This document shows, one piece after another, positions 33,582 through 42,299 of a DNA stretch of 64,000 bases. Numbering within the stretch: the stretch's first letter is position 1; every line of letters begins with the position of its first letter. Made by a program: the position numbers and the translations under genes. A model generated the notes under the pieces. It saw only the letters and a program-made list of their open reading frames with translations, had not been told where the DNA came from and searched no databases. Origin of the DNA: CAVSWT01 sp963775245 (lineage in GTDB: Bacteria; Bacteroidota; Ignavibacteria; Ignavibacteriales; Ignavibacteriaceae); the NCBI GenBank assembly GCA_963775245.1, contig CAVZID010000005.1:112267-176266 (forward strand), written 5' to 3'.

Positions 33582-35394
33582 GCGAAGCTCCAAGTACTTT
33601 TGTATTTATTTTGGGAATCAAATCTTTTTCATCCTTCTTTATTTCGTCCTTCTTCAAGTAAGCTTCAATCATCTTCTTAGCAATTGGAGCAGCATAAGTT
33701 GCGCCGAATCCTGCATTTTCAACCACAACTGCAATTGCTATTTTAGGGTCTTGAAAAGGAGCAAAACAAATAAAAACGGAATGGTCTTTTCCGTGAGGAT
33801 TTTGTGCTGTCCCGGTTTTACCTGCTATCTCTATATCTTTCATTTTAATTCCAGTTGCTGTACCATTCCCTTGAACAACTAAATACATTCCATGTTTAAC
33901 TATTTCAATAGCTTTCTGACTTACATCTATTTTTACTTTGGGAAATGAAAGTGGAACCATCTTTTTTGTTTTACTATCAATATATCCCTTTACAATATGA
34001 GGAACGTAAGTGGTACCATTGTTGGCTATTAAAGCACAGTATTTTGCAAGCTGGATAGGAGTAACGCTAACTTCACCCTGTCCAATTCCCAAACTTGCCA
34101 TTATACTTCTCGGCCAATCTTTACCATATCTTTTTACATAATAATTATTATTAGGAATTAATCCTGGTGATTCATCTCCAATATCAATCCCGGTTTTTTC
34201 CGCAAATCCGAATCTATGTGCATAATCCGACCATCTATCCAAACCAATTTTGTAAATTAAATTATAAAAAAAAGTATTGCATGATTTTTCAATTGCATGA
34301 ACAACTGTTAAAGCACCATGAGGCCCGCCATGACATTTAAAGAACCTGCCAAAAGTAAATCCGCCATTACAAAAAATAGTTGTATTCTCATTTATTACAC
34401 CAAGGTCCAAAGCTGCAATTGCTTCCATAGGTTTGAAAGTTGAGCCAGGTGGTTTCATTGACATTGTAGCTCTATTGAAAGAAGGTTTTTGCGGATTGTT
34501 ATAAAGTTTGGCTAAATAGTCTTTGGATGTCACATAAGAAAATTTATTTAAATCAAAATCAGGTTTGCTTACTAATGCAAGCACTTCTCCTGTTGAAGGT
34601 TCAATTGCAACTGCTGCACCTGAAAAATCTCCAAATGATTGTTCTGCTGTTCTTTGAACATCAGCGTCTATAGATAAAACAAGGTCTTTACCTTTAATTG
34701 ATGGTTTATCATCTTTACCGTCTTTATACTTCCCTATTTCTTTTCTTTTTGCATCAACTAAGACATAGTTATAACCTTTTTCGCCTCTTAATAGTTTCTC
34801 ATAGGTTTTTTCAATCCCTGTATTACCAACATAATCTCCCGGACTGTAATAGTCTTTATATTTTTCAAGCTGGGCCGGGGAAATTTCTTTTGTATATCCA
34901 AATACATGCGAACCTATAACATTATCAGGATAACCTCTTTGCATCTCAACGACGTAATCTACACCAGGGAGACTTTCAGAGTTTTCTTCGTACCAGGAAA
35001 TAACTTTAAAATCCACTCCTCGTTTTATTCTAACAGGGAGAAACTTAGAGTAGATTCTATTATCATTTAATATTTTTGAAATGTATCCTGAATCCACTTC
35101 AAGCACTGTTTCCAAAATATGATTTAGCTTTTTATCATAGTACGCAGGAGTTACTCGAAGAGTATAAGCAGGAATATTGTTAACAAGCACTTCGCCGTTT
35201 CTATCATAAAAAATTCCACGTAAAGGAGTTTGCTCAATTGCTTTAATACTATTGTTAGCTGACTTCTCATCATAAACTTGATTTTCGATTATCTGCATTT
35301 GAAATAACCGAAACACTAGCAGCGAAAATATCCCAACTATAATAAAATATAAAATCGATTTTCTTTGAGGCGACGCAAAATTTTCTCTACTCAA
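33571..35394 (-). CDS. mrdA: Penicillin-binding protein 2 (elongation transpeptidase)
   Basis: The 607-residue class B PBP has one membrane anchor at about 13-32, a dimerisation domain, and the transpeptidase domain with active-site S318-x-x-K321 (STFK), S371-x-N373 (SCN) and K526-TG (KTGTAQ). GRFFKCHGGPHG and the preceding region match the PBP2 subgroup rather than the division-specific FtsI. It crosslinks glycan made by RodA. Its ATG overlaps the mreD stop by four bases. It ends within the rodA start region, giving a tightly coupled elongation operon. Confidence 0.95.
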   Translation of the reverse strand: MSRENFASPQRKSILYFIIVGIFSLLVFRLFQMQIIENQVYDEKSANNSIKAIEQTPLRGIFYDRNGEVLVNNIPAYTLRVTPAYYDKKLNHILETVLEVDSGYISKILNDNRIYSKFLPVRIKRGVDFKVISWYEENSESLPGVDYVVEMQRGYPDNVIGSHVFGYTKEISPAQLEKYKDYYSPGDYVGNTGIEKTYEKLLRGEKGYNYVLVDAKRKEIGKYKDGKDDKPSIKGKDLVLSIDADVQRTAEQSFGDFSGAAVAIEPSTGEVLALVSKPDFDLNKFSYVTSKDYLAKLYNNPQKPSFNRATMSMKPPGSTFKPMEAIAALDLGVINENTTIFCNGGFTFGRFFKCHGGPHGALTVVHAIEKSCNTFFYNLIYKIGLDRWSDYAHRFGFAEKTGIDIGDESPGLIPNNNYYVKRYGKDWPRSIMASLGIGQGEVSVTPIQLAKYCALIANNGTTYVPHIVKGYIDSKTKKMVPLSFPKVKIDVSQKAIEIVKHGMYLVVQGNGTATGIKMKDIEIAGKTGTAQNPHGKDHSVFICFAPFQDPKIAIAVVVENAGFGATYAAPIAKKMIEAYLKKDEIKKDEKDLIPKINTKVLGASLAN

Positions 35395-35879
35395 TTAATC
35401 CTGCTCCTTGGGAAAAACACTACGACAATCAAACTTAATACTGCTGTATAAAATCCGGGCAACATCCCTTGTTCAAAAATTAAAAGCAAAACATTTGAAT
35501 TAAAATCTATTGTTGAGAAGAAAGAATAGACGACTGAATCAATAACTCCACATAGTAAAACTATCAAACAAAAAAACAAAGACTTAATATACTGTTCTTG
35601 CTTATTCTCATTATAAAAATAACCGGCAACAAATCCTGACAAAGTTTTTGCCAGCATTATACTTCCGATTAAACTACCGGTTATGATATCAAAAAGAAAT
35701 CCATAAACGAATCCCAAAACCGTTCCGTATATTTGCCCATATCGCATCGCATAGAATACAAGTAATATCAATATCAAATCAGGAATAACGCCGTTTATAG
35801 CAATTAGCGGAATGATGGTAGTTTGAATTAATAGCAGCGGGAAAAAAAGAATTATGGAAACTATGAAATTAACTCTCAT
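35391..35879 (-). CDS. mreD: Rod shape-determining protein MreD
   Basis: The 162-residue membrane protein has about five hydrophobic helices with the MreD pattern (IPLIAINGVIPDLILILLVFYAMRYG, YGTVLGFVYGFLFDIITGSLIG). MreD sequences diverge, so context carries much of the call: it lies between mreC and the PBP2 gene, with one base after mreC and a four-base overlap into the next gene. Confidence 0.92.
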   Translation of the reverse strand: MRVNFIVSIILFFPLLLIQTTIIPLIAINGVIPDLILILLVFYAMRYGQIYGTVLGFVYGFLFDIITGSLIGSIMLAKTLSGFVAGYFYNENKQEQYIKSLFFCLIVLLCGVIDSVVYSFFSTIDFNSNVLLLIFEQGMLPGFYTAVLSLIVVVFFPRSRIN

Positions 35880-35880
35880 T

Positions 35881-36714
35881 CTACTTCCGGTTATAAAAAT
35901 TTAATTCAAGATTTGACTTTTCCCTGCTTTCTATTTTCTGCAAAACAAAAACATTTTCAATCGTTGTGAAATCGACATAAGGAATAATTTTAACTTCATT
36001 AAATATTCCTGTTTCAACTTTCGTCAATTCTTTAACAGTTCCAACAGGAATTGGAGTTGCAATTAAAGTGCTTAATTCAGAAGTAACCACTCTATCTCCT
36101 GGTTCGACATCATAAGTTTTAGGCACATCAATCATAACTAAGTCTTCACCATTCCATTTCATAATTGCATCTACTCTGCTTCTTTCATCCTTTACTGTAA
36201 TTTTTAAATCTCTGTTTTTTAATGTTCTTGCTATGGCATAATCTTGTGACACGGCTTGAACAATTCCAACTAAACCATGATCATTTAGAATAGGCATACC
36301 GGGCTTAACACTATCTTTTAAACCAACATTTAATGTGATAGTACTTTGTGATTTTGTAAGTGACCTTGAAACAACTTCTGCGGGAATTAAAGGGAGTTTA
36401 ACTGAATCTTTAAAATCTAATAAACTTTTTAACTCTTTATTTTCAACACCGTATTTTCTGAGCATATTTACCTGAAACATTAATTCAGCATTGGTCTTTC
36501 TAAGTCTCTCATTTTCATTTTTCAAACTAGATGTACTAATCACATTTGTAATTACAGAAGTAACAGCAGCAAAAGTGCCGAAAGCAACTGAACGAACATT
36601 TTTTATTTCCGGTTTTTGATTTAGAGGTATTAAGAGAAGGCTAATGACTAATAGAACAACAAGGATTATATACTCTTTAAAGTTATCCCATAAGTGGGTT
36701 AAAAATTTTAGCAT
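35881..36714 (-). CDS. mreC: Rod shape-determining protein MreC
   Basis: The 277-residue protein has a single N-terminal membrane helix (about 13-30), a periplasmic coiled coil (about 60-90, NENERLRKTNAELMFQVNMLRK), and a double beta-barrel domain with VVSRSLTKSQSTITLNVG, VKPGMPILNDHGLVGIVQ and GDRVVTSELSTLIATPIPVGTVKEL, all typical of MreC. MreC joins MreB filaments to periplasmic synthases. It shares one base with the mreB stop (TAATG). Confidence 0.95.
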   Translation of the reverse strand: MLKFLTHLWDNFKEYIILVVLLVISLLLIPLNQKPEIKNVRSVAFGTFAAVTSVITNVISTSSLKNENERLRKTNAELMFQVNMLRKYGVENKELKSLLDFKDSVKLPLIPAEVVSRSLTKSQSTITLNVGLKDSVKPGMPILNDHGLVGIVQAVSQDYAIARTLKNRDLKITVKDERSRVDAIMKWNGEDLVMIDVPKTYDVEPGDRVVTSELSTLIATPIPVGTVKELTKVETGIFNEVKIIPYVDFTTIENVFVLQKIESREKSNLELNFYNRK

Positions 36715-37739
36715 TAATATCTTCTGTTACGAATTAATACTTTTGAAAAGTGATTCAAATTATCAATTACTTTACCGGTACCACGAACAACTGCAGTAAG
36801 CGGATCATCTGCTACATGTACTGGCAGGTTTGTTTCCATCCTGATTCTTTCATCAAGGCCTTTAAGAAGAGCACCACCGCCAGTTAACATAACGCCGCGG
36901 TCCAAAATATCTGCTGAAAGTTCAGGTGGTGTACGTTCAAGTGATTGGCGTACTGCATCAACTATTTGCACAACTGCTTCATTTAATGCTTCACGAATTT
37001 CAACAGAACTTACTTCTGTTGTTTTAGGAATTCCGCCTACTAAATCTCTTCCTTTAACTTGAATTGTAATTTCTTCCTTTAATGGAACCGCTGAACCAAC
37101 TTCGCATTTAATTGCTTCTGCGGTTCTTTCACCGATTAAAATGTTATGATTCTTTTTGAAGAATTGCATTATTGCATAATTCATTTCATCGCCTGCAATT
37201 CGAATTGATTCTTCGTTTACAATTCCTGATAAAGCAATTACCGCAATCTCTGTTGTACCGCCGCCGATATCAATAATCATATTTCCAACTGCAGCTTCAA
37301 CATCAATCCCGATTCCAATAGCTGCAGCCATCGGTTCTGCAATTAAATGAACTTCCTTTGCACCTGCATGTTCGGCGCTGTCACGCACTGCTCTTTTTTC
37401 AACTTCGGTTACACCACTTGGAACAGCAACCACGACTCTTCTACTTGAAAAAGCACCGGCACGAACTTTTTTTATGAATGCTCTAATCATTCCCTCTGCA
37501 ATTTCAAAATCCGCAATAACACCATCCCGCATAGGACGCGTAACTCTAATTTCTTTATGTTCCCTACCCTGCATTTCCTTTGCTTTATTGCCGAGAGCAA
37601 TAATTCTTTTGGTGTTTTTATCAAATGCAACAATGGAAGGTTCGTTAAGAACTATCCCCTTGCCTTTAACATAAATTAATGTATTTGCAGTGCCAAGGTC
37701 GATGGCAATATCTGCAGAGAAAAAATCAAAAAGTCCCAT
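36714..37739 (-). CDS. mreB: Actin-like rod shape-determining protein MreB
   Basis: At 341 residues with the actin-fold phosphate motifs IAIDLGTANTLIYVKGKGIV near the start, NMIIDIGGGTTEIAVIALSGIV in the middle and VMLTGGGALLKGLDERI near the end, this is a canonical MreB. It polymerises under the inner membrane and directs wall elongation. It is the first gene of the mreBCD-mrdA-rodA set. A four-helix-bundle gene bounded by inverted repeats lies immediately upstream. Confidence 0.98.
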   Translation of the reverse strand: MGLFDFFSADIAIDLGTANTLIYVKGKGIVLNEPSIVAFDKNTKRIIALGNKAKEMQGREHKEIRVTRPMRDGVIADFEIAEGMIRAFIKKVRAGAFSSRRVVVAVPSGVTEVEKRAVRDSAEHAGAKEVHLIAEPMAAAIGIGIDVEAAVGNMIIDIGGGTTEIAVIALSGIVNEESIRIAGDEMNYAIMQFFKKNHNILIGERTAEAIKCEVGSAVPLKEEITIQVKGRDLVGGIPKTTEVSSVEIREALNEAVVQIVDAVRQSLERTPPELSADILDRGVMLTGGGALLKGLDERIRMETNLPVHVADDPLTAVVRGTGKVIDNLNHFSKVLIRNRRY

Positions 37740-37754
37740 AAAACCTCTTTATAG

Positions 37755-38276
37755 TATGGAAGATGGTTGATGAAAGATGGCTGATGTTTAATGTCGTATC
37801 CATTATTTAAAATTTATTTTTTATCTGAATTTAGTTTAATCGTAGTAAAAATTTTCCTTAATTCAAGACTTTCATTTAATAATCTTTCTAACTCGGATTT
37901 TGAACAGTTTTTTGGAGGAATTGCACTTAATATCCTAAACCAATAATTACTCTCTCTAATTTCTTTTAGAACAATACCAATTTTATGAATAAAATCTTTT
38001 TTTGATTCAGCAGCCTGAGCCTCTTCATAATTGGAACCGGATGATGTTGATGCTTTAGCTAACTGAAAAATTATTATATCATAAATTTTATTTTTAGGAA
38101 GATTAAATAAAAACTTCAGAGTATCAATTCCAAAATCGAAAACTCTTAGTAGTAATTCTTCGATTTTAGGATTCATAATATCCCCCTTTTAATTTAATAG
38201 TTAACAAAAAAAATGAAAATTTTATTCTTCCCATCACCTATCTTCCATCCTCCATATTACACACTCCATCTTCCAT
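37755..38276. mobile_element. IVS-like element: four-helix-bundle gene between inverted repeats
   Basis: The plus strand holds ATGGAAGATGG at 37756-37766 and the complementary CCATCTTCCAT at 38266-38276, with more GATG/CATC-type repeats beside each arm (GAAAGATGG on the left; ATCTTCCATCCTCCAT on the right). Between them lies the gene for a four-helix-bundle protein of the 23S rRNA intervening-sequence type. This arrangement, a hairpin-forming frame around that gene, is how such elements sit in rRNA, but here it lies between mreB and purH. The right arm touches the purH stop codon. Confidence 0.5.
37814..38176 (-). CDS. Four-helix-bundle protein (23S rRNA intervening-sequence type)
   Basis: The 120-residue, wholly helical protein has the IVS-protein pattern: LLRVFDFGIDTLKFLFNLPKNKIYDIIIFQLAKASTSSGSNYEEA with the conserved Q-L-x-+-A-x-x-S-x-x-x-N-Y-x-E-A core, then KDFIHKIGIVLKEIRESNYWFRIL and a final helix. 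These proteins are found inside insertions in 23S rRNA and as stand-alone genes, and resemble the Avd subunit of diversity-generating retroelements. Their molecular role is unclear, with nucleic-acid binding proposed. No reverse transcriptase or rRNA is nearby. The gene is bounded by short inverted repeats described separately. Confidence 0.85.
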   Translation of the reverse strand: MNPKIEELLLRVFDFGIDTLKFLFNLPKNKIYDIIIFQLAKASTSSGSNYEEAQAAESKKDFIHKIGIVLKEIRESNYWFRILSAIPPKNCSKSELERLLNESLELRKIFTTIKLNSDKK

Positions 38277-38277
38277 C

Positions 38278-39816
38278 CTAATGTTTAAAGTGTCTTACAC
38301 CAGTAAAAATCATTGAAATATTTTTATTATTTGCTGCTTCAATTACATCATTATCTCTAACAGAACCGCCGGGCTGAATTACTGATACAGCACCGTATTC
38401 AATTATCTTCAGCAAAGTATCAGGAAATGGAAAGAAAGCATCGGATGCTGCAACAGAACCTTTCAAATCTAATCCGTGCTCTTCTGCTTTCATATTTGCA
38501 ATCTTAGCTGAATCCAATCTCGACATTTGTCCCGCGCCAACTCCTAAAGTTACTTTATCTTTTGCAAAAACAATAGAGTTTGATTTAGTATGTTTTCCAA
38601 TTATCCATGCAAAATATAAATCATCTAATTCAGCTTCAGTTGGTTTTTTATTTGTTGCACATTTAATAGCATTCTTATCTAAAAATTCTCTATCTGAATC
38701 CTGTACAATTGCACCGCCAGGAATATTCTTATAATATATTTTATCATCAAGAACCGATTTTAATTGCTTTAATAAACGGCGGTCTCTTTTTTTGCTTAAA
38801 ATTTTAAGTGCACCTTCTGTGTACGCTGGAGCTGAAATAACTTCTAAAAATATCTCATTCATTTTTTCAGCTACTTTTTCATCAACTGTAGAAGTAAAGG
38901 CAACTATTCCGCCGAATGATGAAACCGGGTCGCATTTCAAAGCCTTAGTATAAGCATCAAAAGAATCAACTCCAATTGCGGCTCCAGCAGGATTTTGATG
39001 CTTGATTATTGCACAGCAGCCTTTTCCTTCAGTTGACATATTTTTATGTATGTCTTCAACCAATTCAACAGCGGCAACTAAATCTAAAATGTTATTGTAT
39101 GATAATTCTTTTCCGTGAAAAACTTCAAAGTAAGATTTGAAGTTACCATAAAGTGCAGCCTGCTGATGCGGATTTTCTCCGTAACGTAGGGTGTGTTCTT
39201 TCGGATAATTTATTCTAAAATCTTTTTTAGGAAGCTCAAATTTATCTTCTAAAAAGTTTGCGATGTAAGTATCGTAATTTGCTGTATGTGAAAATGCTTC
39301 TACTGCTAATTTTCTTCTTGTTGTTAAGCTAACTTCCCCGTTTTTTAATTCTTGTATAAAAGAATCATATTGGTCAGGATTAGTAAGTACAGATGCGTAC
39401 TGGAAATTTTTTGCGGTAGCACGAATTAAACTTGGTCCGCCAATATCAATGTTTTCAATTATATCTTCTAAAGTTGAATTTTTATTTTCTGCAGTTTTAA
39501 CGAATGGATAAAGATTAACACAAACAACATCAATAGGAATTATTTTATTTTCATCAGCCTGCTTAATATCCGATTCATTATCTCTTCTAAAAAGAATTCC
39601 TCCGAATATTTTTGGATGGAGTGTCTTCACTCTGCCGTCAAATATTTCCGGAAAGCCGGTAATATCACTTATCTCTGTTACTTTTAAATTCGATTGAGAA
39701 ATCATCTTAGCTGTGTTACCGGTAGCTATTATTTCATAATTTAATTCGATTAAAGATTTGGCTAATTCTACTATTTTTGTTTTGTCTGAAACGCTGAGAA
39801 GAGCAAGTTTTTTCAA
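38278..39816 (-). CDS. purH: Bifunctional AICAR formyltransferase / IMP cyclohydrolase
   Basis: The 512-residue protein begins with the MGS-like cyclohydrolase domain (ALLSVSDKTKIVELAKSL, ATGNTAKMI, FPEIFDGRVKTLHPKIFGGIL) and continues with the transformylase domain (LRYGENPHQQAALYG, CAIIKHQNPAGAA, SFGGIVAFTSTVDEKVAEKM, SNSIVFAKD, GAGQMSRLDSAKIA, SDAFFPFPDTL, VIQPGGSVRDNDVI). It performs the last two steps of IMP synthesis. purN ends 29 bases upstream of it. Its stop codon (38278-38280) lies at the edge of the IVS-like element's inverted repeat. Confidence 0.97.
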   Translation of the reverse strand: MKKLALLSVSDKTKIVELAKSLIELNYEIIATGNTAKMISQSNLKVTEISDITGFPEIFDGRVKTLHPKIFGGILFRRDNESDIKQADENKIIPIDVVCVNLYPFVKTAENKNSTLEDIIENIDIGGPSLIRATAKNFQYASVLTNPDQYDSFIQELKNGEVSLTTRRKLAVEAFSHTANYDTYIANFLEDKFELPKKDFRINYPKEHTLRYGENPHQQAALYGNFKSYFEVFHGKELSYNNILDLVAAVELVEDIHKNMSTEGKGCCAIIKHQNPAGAAIGVDSFDAYTKALKCDPVSSFGGIVAFTSTVDEKVAEKMNEIFLEVISAPAYTEGALKILSKKRDRRLLKQLKSVLDDKIYYKNIPGGAIVQDSDREFLDKNAIKCATNKKPTEAELDDLYFAWIIGKHTKSNSIVFAKDKVTLGVGAGQMSRLDSAKIANMKAEEHGLDLKGSVAASDAFFPFPDTLLKIIEYGAVSVIQPGGSVRDNDVIEAANNKNISMIFTGVRHFKH

Positions 39817-39845
39817 TTCAATCTTTCCATAATTTTAATTATAAT

Positions 39846-40478
39846 TTAATTTACTAAAATCACCTTGTTATCGATTCTTTTAATCTTGTCTTCAGCAAAT
39901 TTTTTTATAACAAAAGGAAGAAGCTGATGCTCAATCTCTAATACCATAGAAGCAATCTCTTCCGGGGATTTAGCAGTAGAAATATCCACACATTTTTGAG
40001 CAATTATCTTGCCAGTGTCATAAGTTTCATCAACAAAATGAATTGTTGCACCAGACACTTTTGCTGAAGATTCGAAAACAGCTTTGTGAACATTCATCCC
40101 ATACATTCCTTTACCTCCAAAAGAAGGCAGCAATGCTGGGTGAATGTTAATAATTTTACCTTCAAATTTCTTTAATAGATTTGACGGAATCATTTTTAAA
40201 AATCCAGCCAAGACTATTAAATCAATTTGATTATTAACTAAAAGTTCAATTAATTCATCGTACTGAATAAAGCCCGGTTTATTACCTATGCTGTAAGCCG
40301 GGATAGAAAATTTTTTTGCAATATCAAAAGCCTTGCACTCTAATTTGTCGCTGCAGACGGCTTTTATTTCAATAAGATTTTCCGGGAAACTTATCCCAAC
40401 TTTGTCAGGGTAAGGCTGGGACTCAATAATAGCTTTTAGATTAGAACCTCGACCAGATACAAATACAGCTATTTTCAC
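39846..40478 (-). CDS. purN: Phosphoribosylglycinamide formyltransferase
   Basis: The 210-residue protein opens with KIAVFVSGRGSNLKAIIE (phosphate loop) and contains VLAGFLKMIPSNLL, the catalytic Asn-His region KIINIHPALLPSFGGKGMYGMNVHKAVFE, and VSGATIHFVDETYDTGKIIAQK with the conserved Asp, all PurN features. It formylates GAR using formyl-tetrahydrofolate. It is cotranscribed with purH. Confidence 0.96.
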   Translation of the reverse strand: MKIAVFVSGRGSNLKAIIESQPYPDKVGISFPENLIEIKAVCSDKLECKAFDIAKKFSIPAYSIGNKPGFIQYDELIELLVNNQIDLIVLAGFLKMIPSNLLKKFEGKIINIHPALLPSFGGKGMYGMNVHKAVFESSAKVSGATIHFVDETYDTGKIIAQKCVDISTAKSPEEIASMVLEIEHQLLPFVIKKFAEDKIKRIDNKVILVN

Positions 40479-40593
40479 TCAAACTCTTGTAAAAAAAGTG
40501 GTTAAAATTACCTAAATAGAGAAAAATAATCAATTAAACTTGCCCAACTAACAAGCGATATTACTTGTCGATTGAGTATTTGCACAAATCAAT

Positions 40594-40674
40594 ATTGTCA
40601 TTTCGAACGAGTCTTCAAGTGAGAAATCTTCAACAAATTCCGAAAAAGATTTCTCCCTATAGTCGAAATGACAT
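40594..40674. repeat. Intergenic palindromic repeat (type B)
   Basis: The left arm, TTGTCATTTCGAACGA then GAGAAATCTT, and the right arm, AAGATTTCTCCCTATA then GTCGAAATGACA, pair over most of their length, leaving a 16-base loop. Such TCATTTCGA...TCGAAATGA palindromes are common dispersed repeats in Bacteroidota-like genomes. It lies in the spacer between purN and the TPR gene and may act as a terminator for the TPR transcript. Confidence 0.55.
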
Positions 40675-40709
40675 TTGTAATAGTTGTTCAATACGTTCAA
40701 TAGACAACC

Positions 40710-42242
40710 CTAATTAACGGTAACATTAGAAACGAGAAGCCTTTTAGTTTTAAATGCACTTATTAAATTCTTTAATTTATTTTGATAGTCAAAGTCAGAA
40801 TAACTATCAGCTTCACCCAGGTACTCTTCTGTTTTTTGATTATCCTTTAATGCATTGTACGCACGCGCCAAATAAAAATTTGCAAACGGTTTAATCCAAG
40901 TTTCATCGGAATCATCAAGGCCCATTAAAGTATCAGCATAGACAATAGATGAATCATAATCATTCAAATAATACGTTACATTACTTAGATATAGATAAGC
41001 TTCTGCTTTAAGCTTTTCTGATTTAATTTTTGTAAGAACTGTATCAAGAATCATTTTAGATTTTTTGTAATTGCCTGCTTCAATAAAATTAGAAGCTTTT
41101 AAAACAGCAACTTCATTTTCTGACAAGCTTCGTTTTATATAAATATTACTTTTTCGCTTTGCATAAATATCATCATCCAAATCCATATTTCCGAAGCCGG
41201 CAAGATTAAAATATTTAATTGCTTCTTCTCTATCATGAGTAACTTCACAGCATAAACCCATTCTGTACGAACCGATTCCAGTATAATCTTTATTAACTGC
41301 TGATTTTAAGAATTCATCATAGTAAACTTTTGCAGTATCAAATTCGTTTCTCCGGAAATAAATATCACCCATTAAAAAATTTGAAAAAGAAATTATCTGT
41401 TTAAAATTTTTATCTCTCTTATTTATAATTTTCTTCAAATATTTTTCTGACTCTTTAAGATCCCTTTGCTTCAATTCAAGTACGGCAAGAGAATAATTAA
41501 ATAATAAGTTATCAGGATATTTTTTAGTTAACACTTTGATATATTTTTTAGAACCATCATAATCAAACATTACTTCGGATAAAATTTGAGAGAGGTAATA
41601 TTCTGCTTCAACCTTGCTTCTTTTACCTTTCTCTGCGGCTATTTTAATATACTTTAAACCAGTTTCTTTATTGCCGTCAAATCCAACAAGACTTAAAGCC
41701 CAGTTGAAAGCAGATGGAATGTGGCCGACAGCGAAATTGTATAAACCTAAACCGAGATAAGCATCATATTGAAGAGAATCGAGAGCAAGTAAATGTGATA
41801 AATATGAATCGGATTTTTTTGTAGCCCAGGCTGCATCTAAAAAATTTCCCGCATTGGTGAAAACTATTGCTCTATAACTGTAATTTGCTCCAAGAGTATA
41901 GAGTGTTTTTTTGTCGTCAGGTTTTTCATCTAATATAGCTTTGGCTTTATCAATTGCTGAATCAGAATAATCGACAAAAGTATTAAAATATATTTTGTCT
42001 TTACTCCCCAAATAGTACCATAAATAGATTCCCGATAAATAATGATAACCTCTTGGGTCGTCGGGATATTTTTCTATCAATTTATTCAAAGTTTCTTCTG
42101 CATTTTCCCACTTAAAATTATAGGATTGTTCCAATGCTTTAGAAATATTTCTTTCAATTTCAGGCTGGGCAAAATTTAATGATGTAAATAAAAAAATAAT
42201 TGATGAAACAGCAATTGCAAATTTAATTGTTATATTTTTCAA
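40710..42242 (-). CDS. Secreted TPR-repeat protein
   Basis: A signal peptide (about 1-25, ending LNFAQ) is followed by some 485 residues of tandem helical repeats with TPR spacing, for example WENAEETLNKLIEKYPDDPRGYHYLSGIYL, LDAAWATKKSDSYLSHLLALDSLQYDAYLGLGLYN and DYDGSKKYIKVLTKKYPDNLLFNYSLAVLEL. It is predicted to be periplasmic or outer-membrane associated. No catalytic motif is visible. It lies between the pur genes and pyrG with its own spacing (57 bases to pyrG), so its partners cannot be inferred. Confidence 0.82.
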   Translation of the reverse strand: MKNITIKFAIAVSSIIFLFTSLNFAQPEIERNISKALEQSYNFKWENAEETLNKLIEKYPDDPRGYHYLSGIYLWYYLGSKDKIYFNTFVDYSDSAIDKAKAILDEKPDDKKTLYTLGANYSYRAIVFTNAGNFLDAAWATKKSDSYLSHLLALDSLQYDAYLGLGLYNFAVGHIPSAFNWALSLVGFDGNKETGLKYIKIAAEKGKRSKVEAEYYLSQILSEVMFDYDGSKKYIKVLTKKYPDNLLFNYSLAVLELKQRDLKESEKYLKKIINKRDKNFKQIISFSNFLMGDIYFRRNEFDTAKVYYDEFLKSAVNKDYTGIGSYRMGLCCEVTHDREEAIKYFNLAGFGNMDLDDDIYAKRKSNIYIKRSLSENEVAVLKASNFIEAGNYKKSKMILDTVLTKIKSEKLKAEAYLYLSNVTYYLNDYDSSIVYADTLMGLDDSDETWIKPFANFYLARAYNALKDNQKTEEYLGEADSYSDFDYQNKLKNLISAFKTKRLLVSNVTVN

Positions 42243-42299
42243 GATTAATAGTATTTCGAAATGCTTTGTAAATTAAAGTATAAATATAGTTACATTTAT

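Noticed and set aside
37814..38176. Insertion inside a 23S rRNA gene
   Set aside because: The flanks are purH and mreB; there is no rRNA sequence in the window. The gene type is the same, but the location is not.
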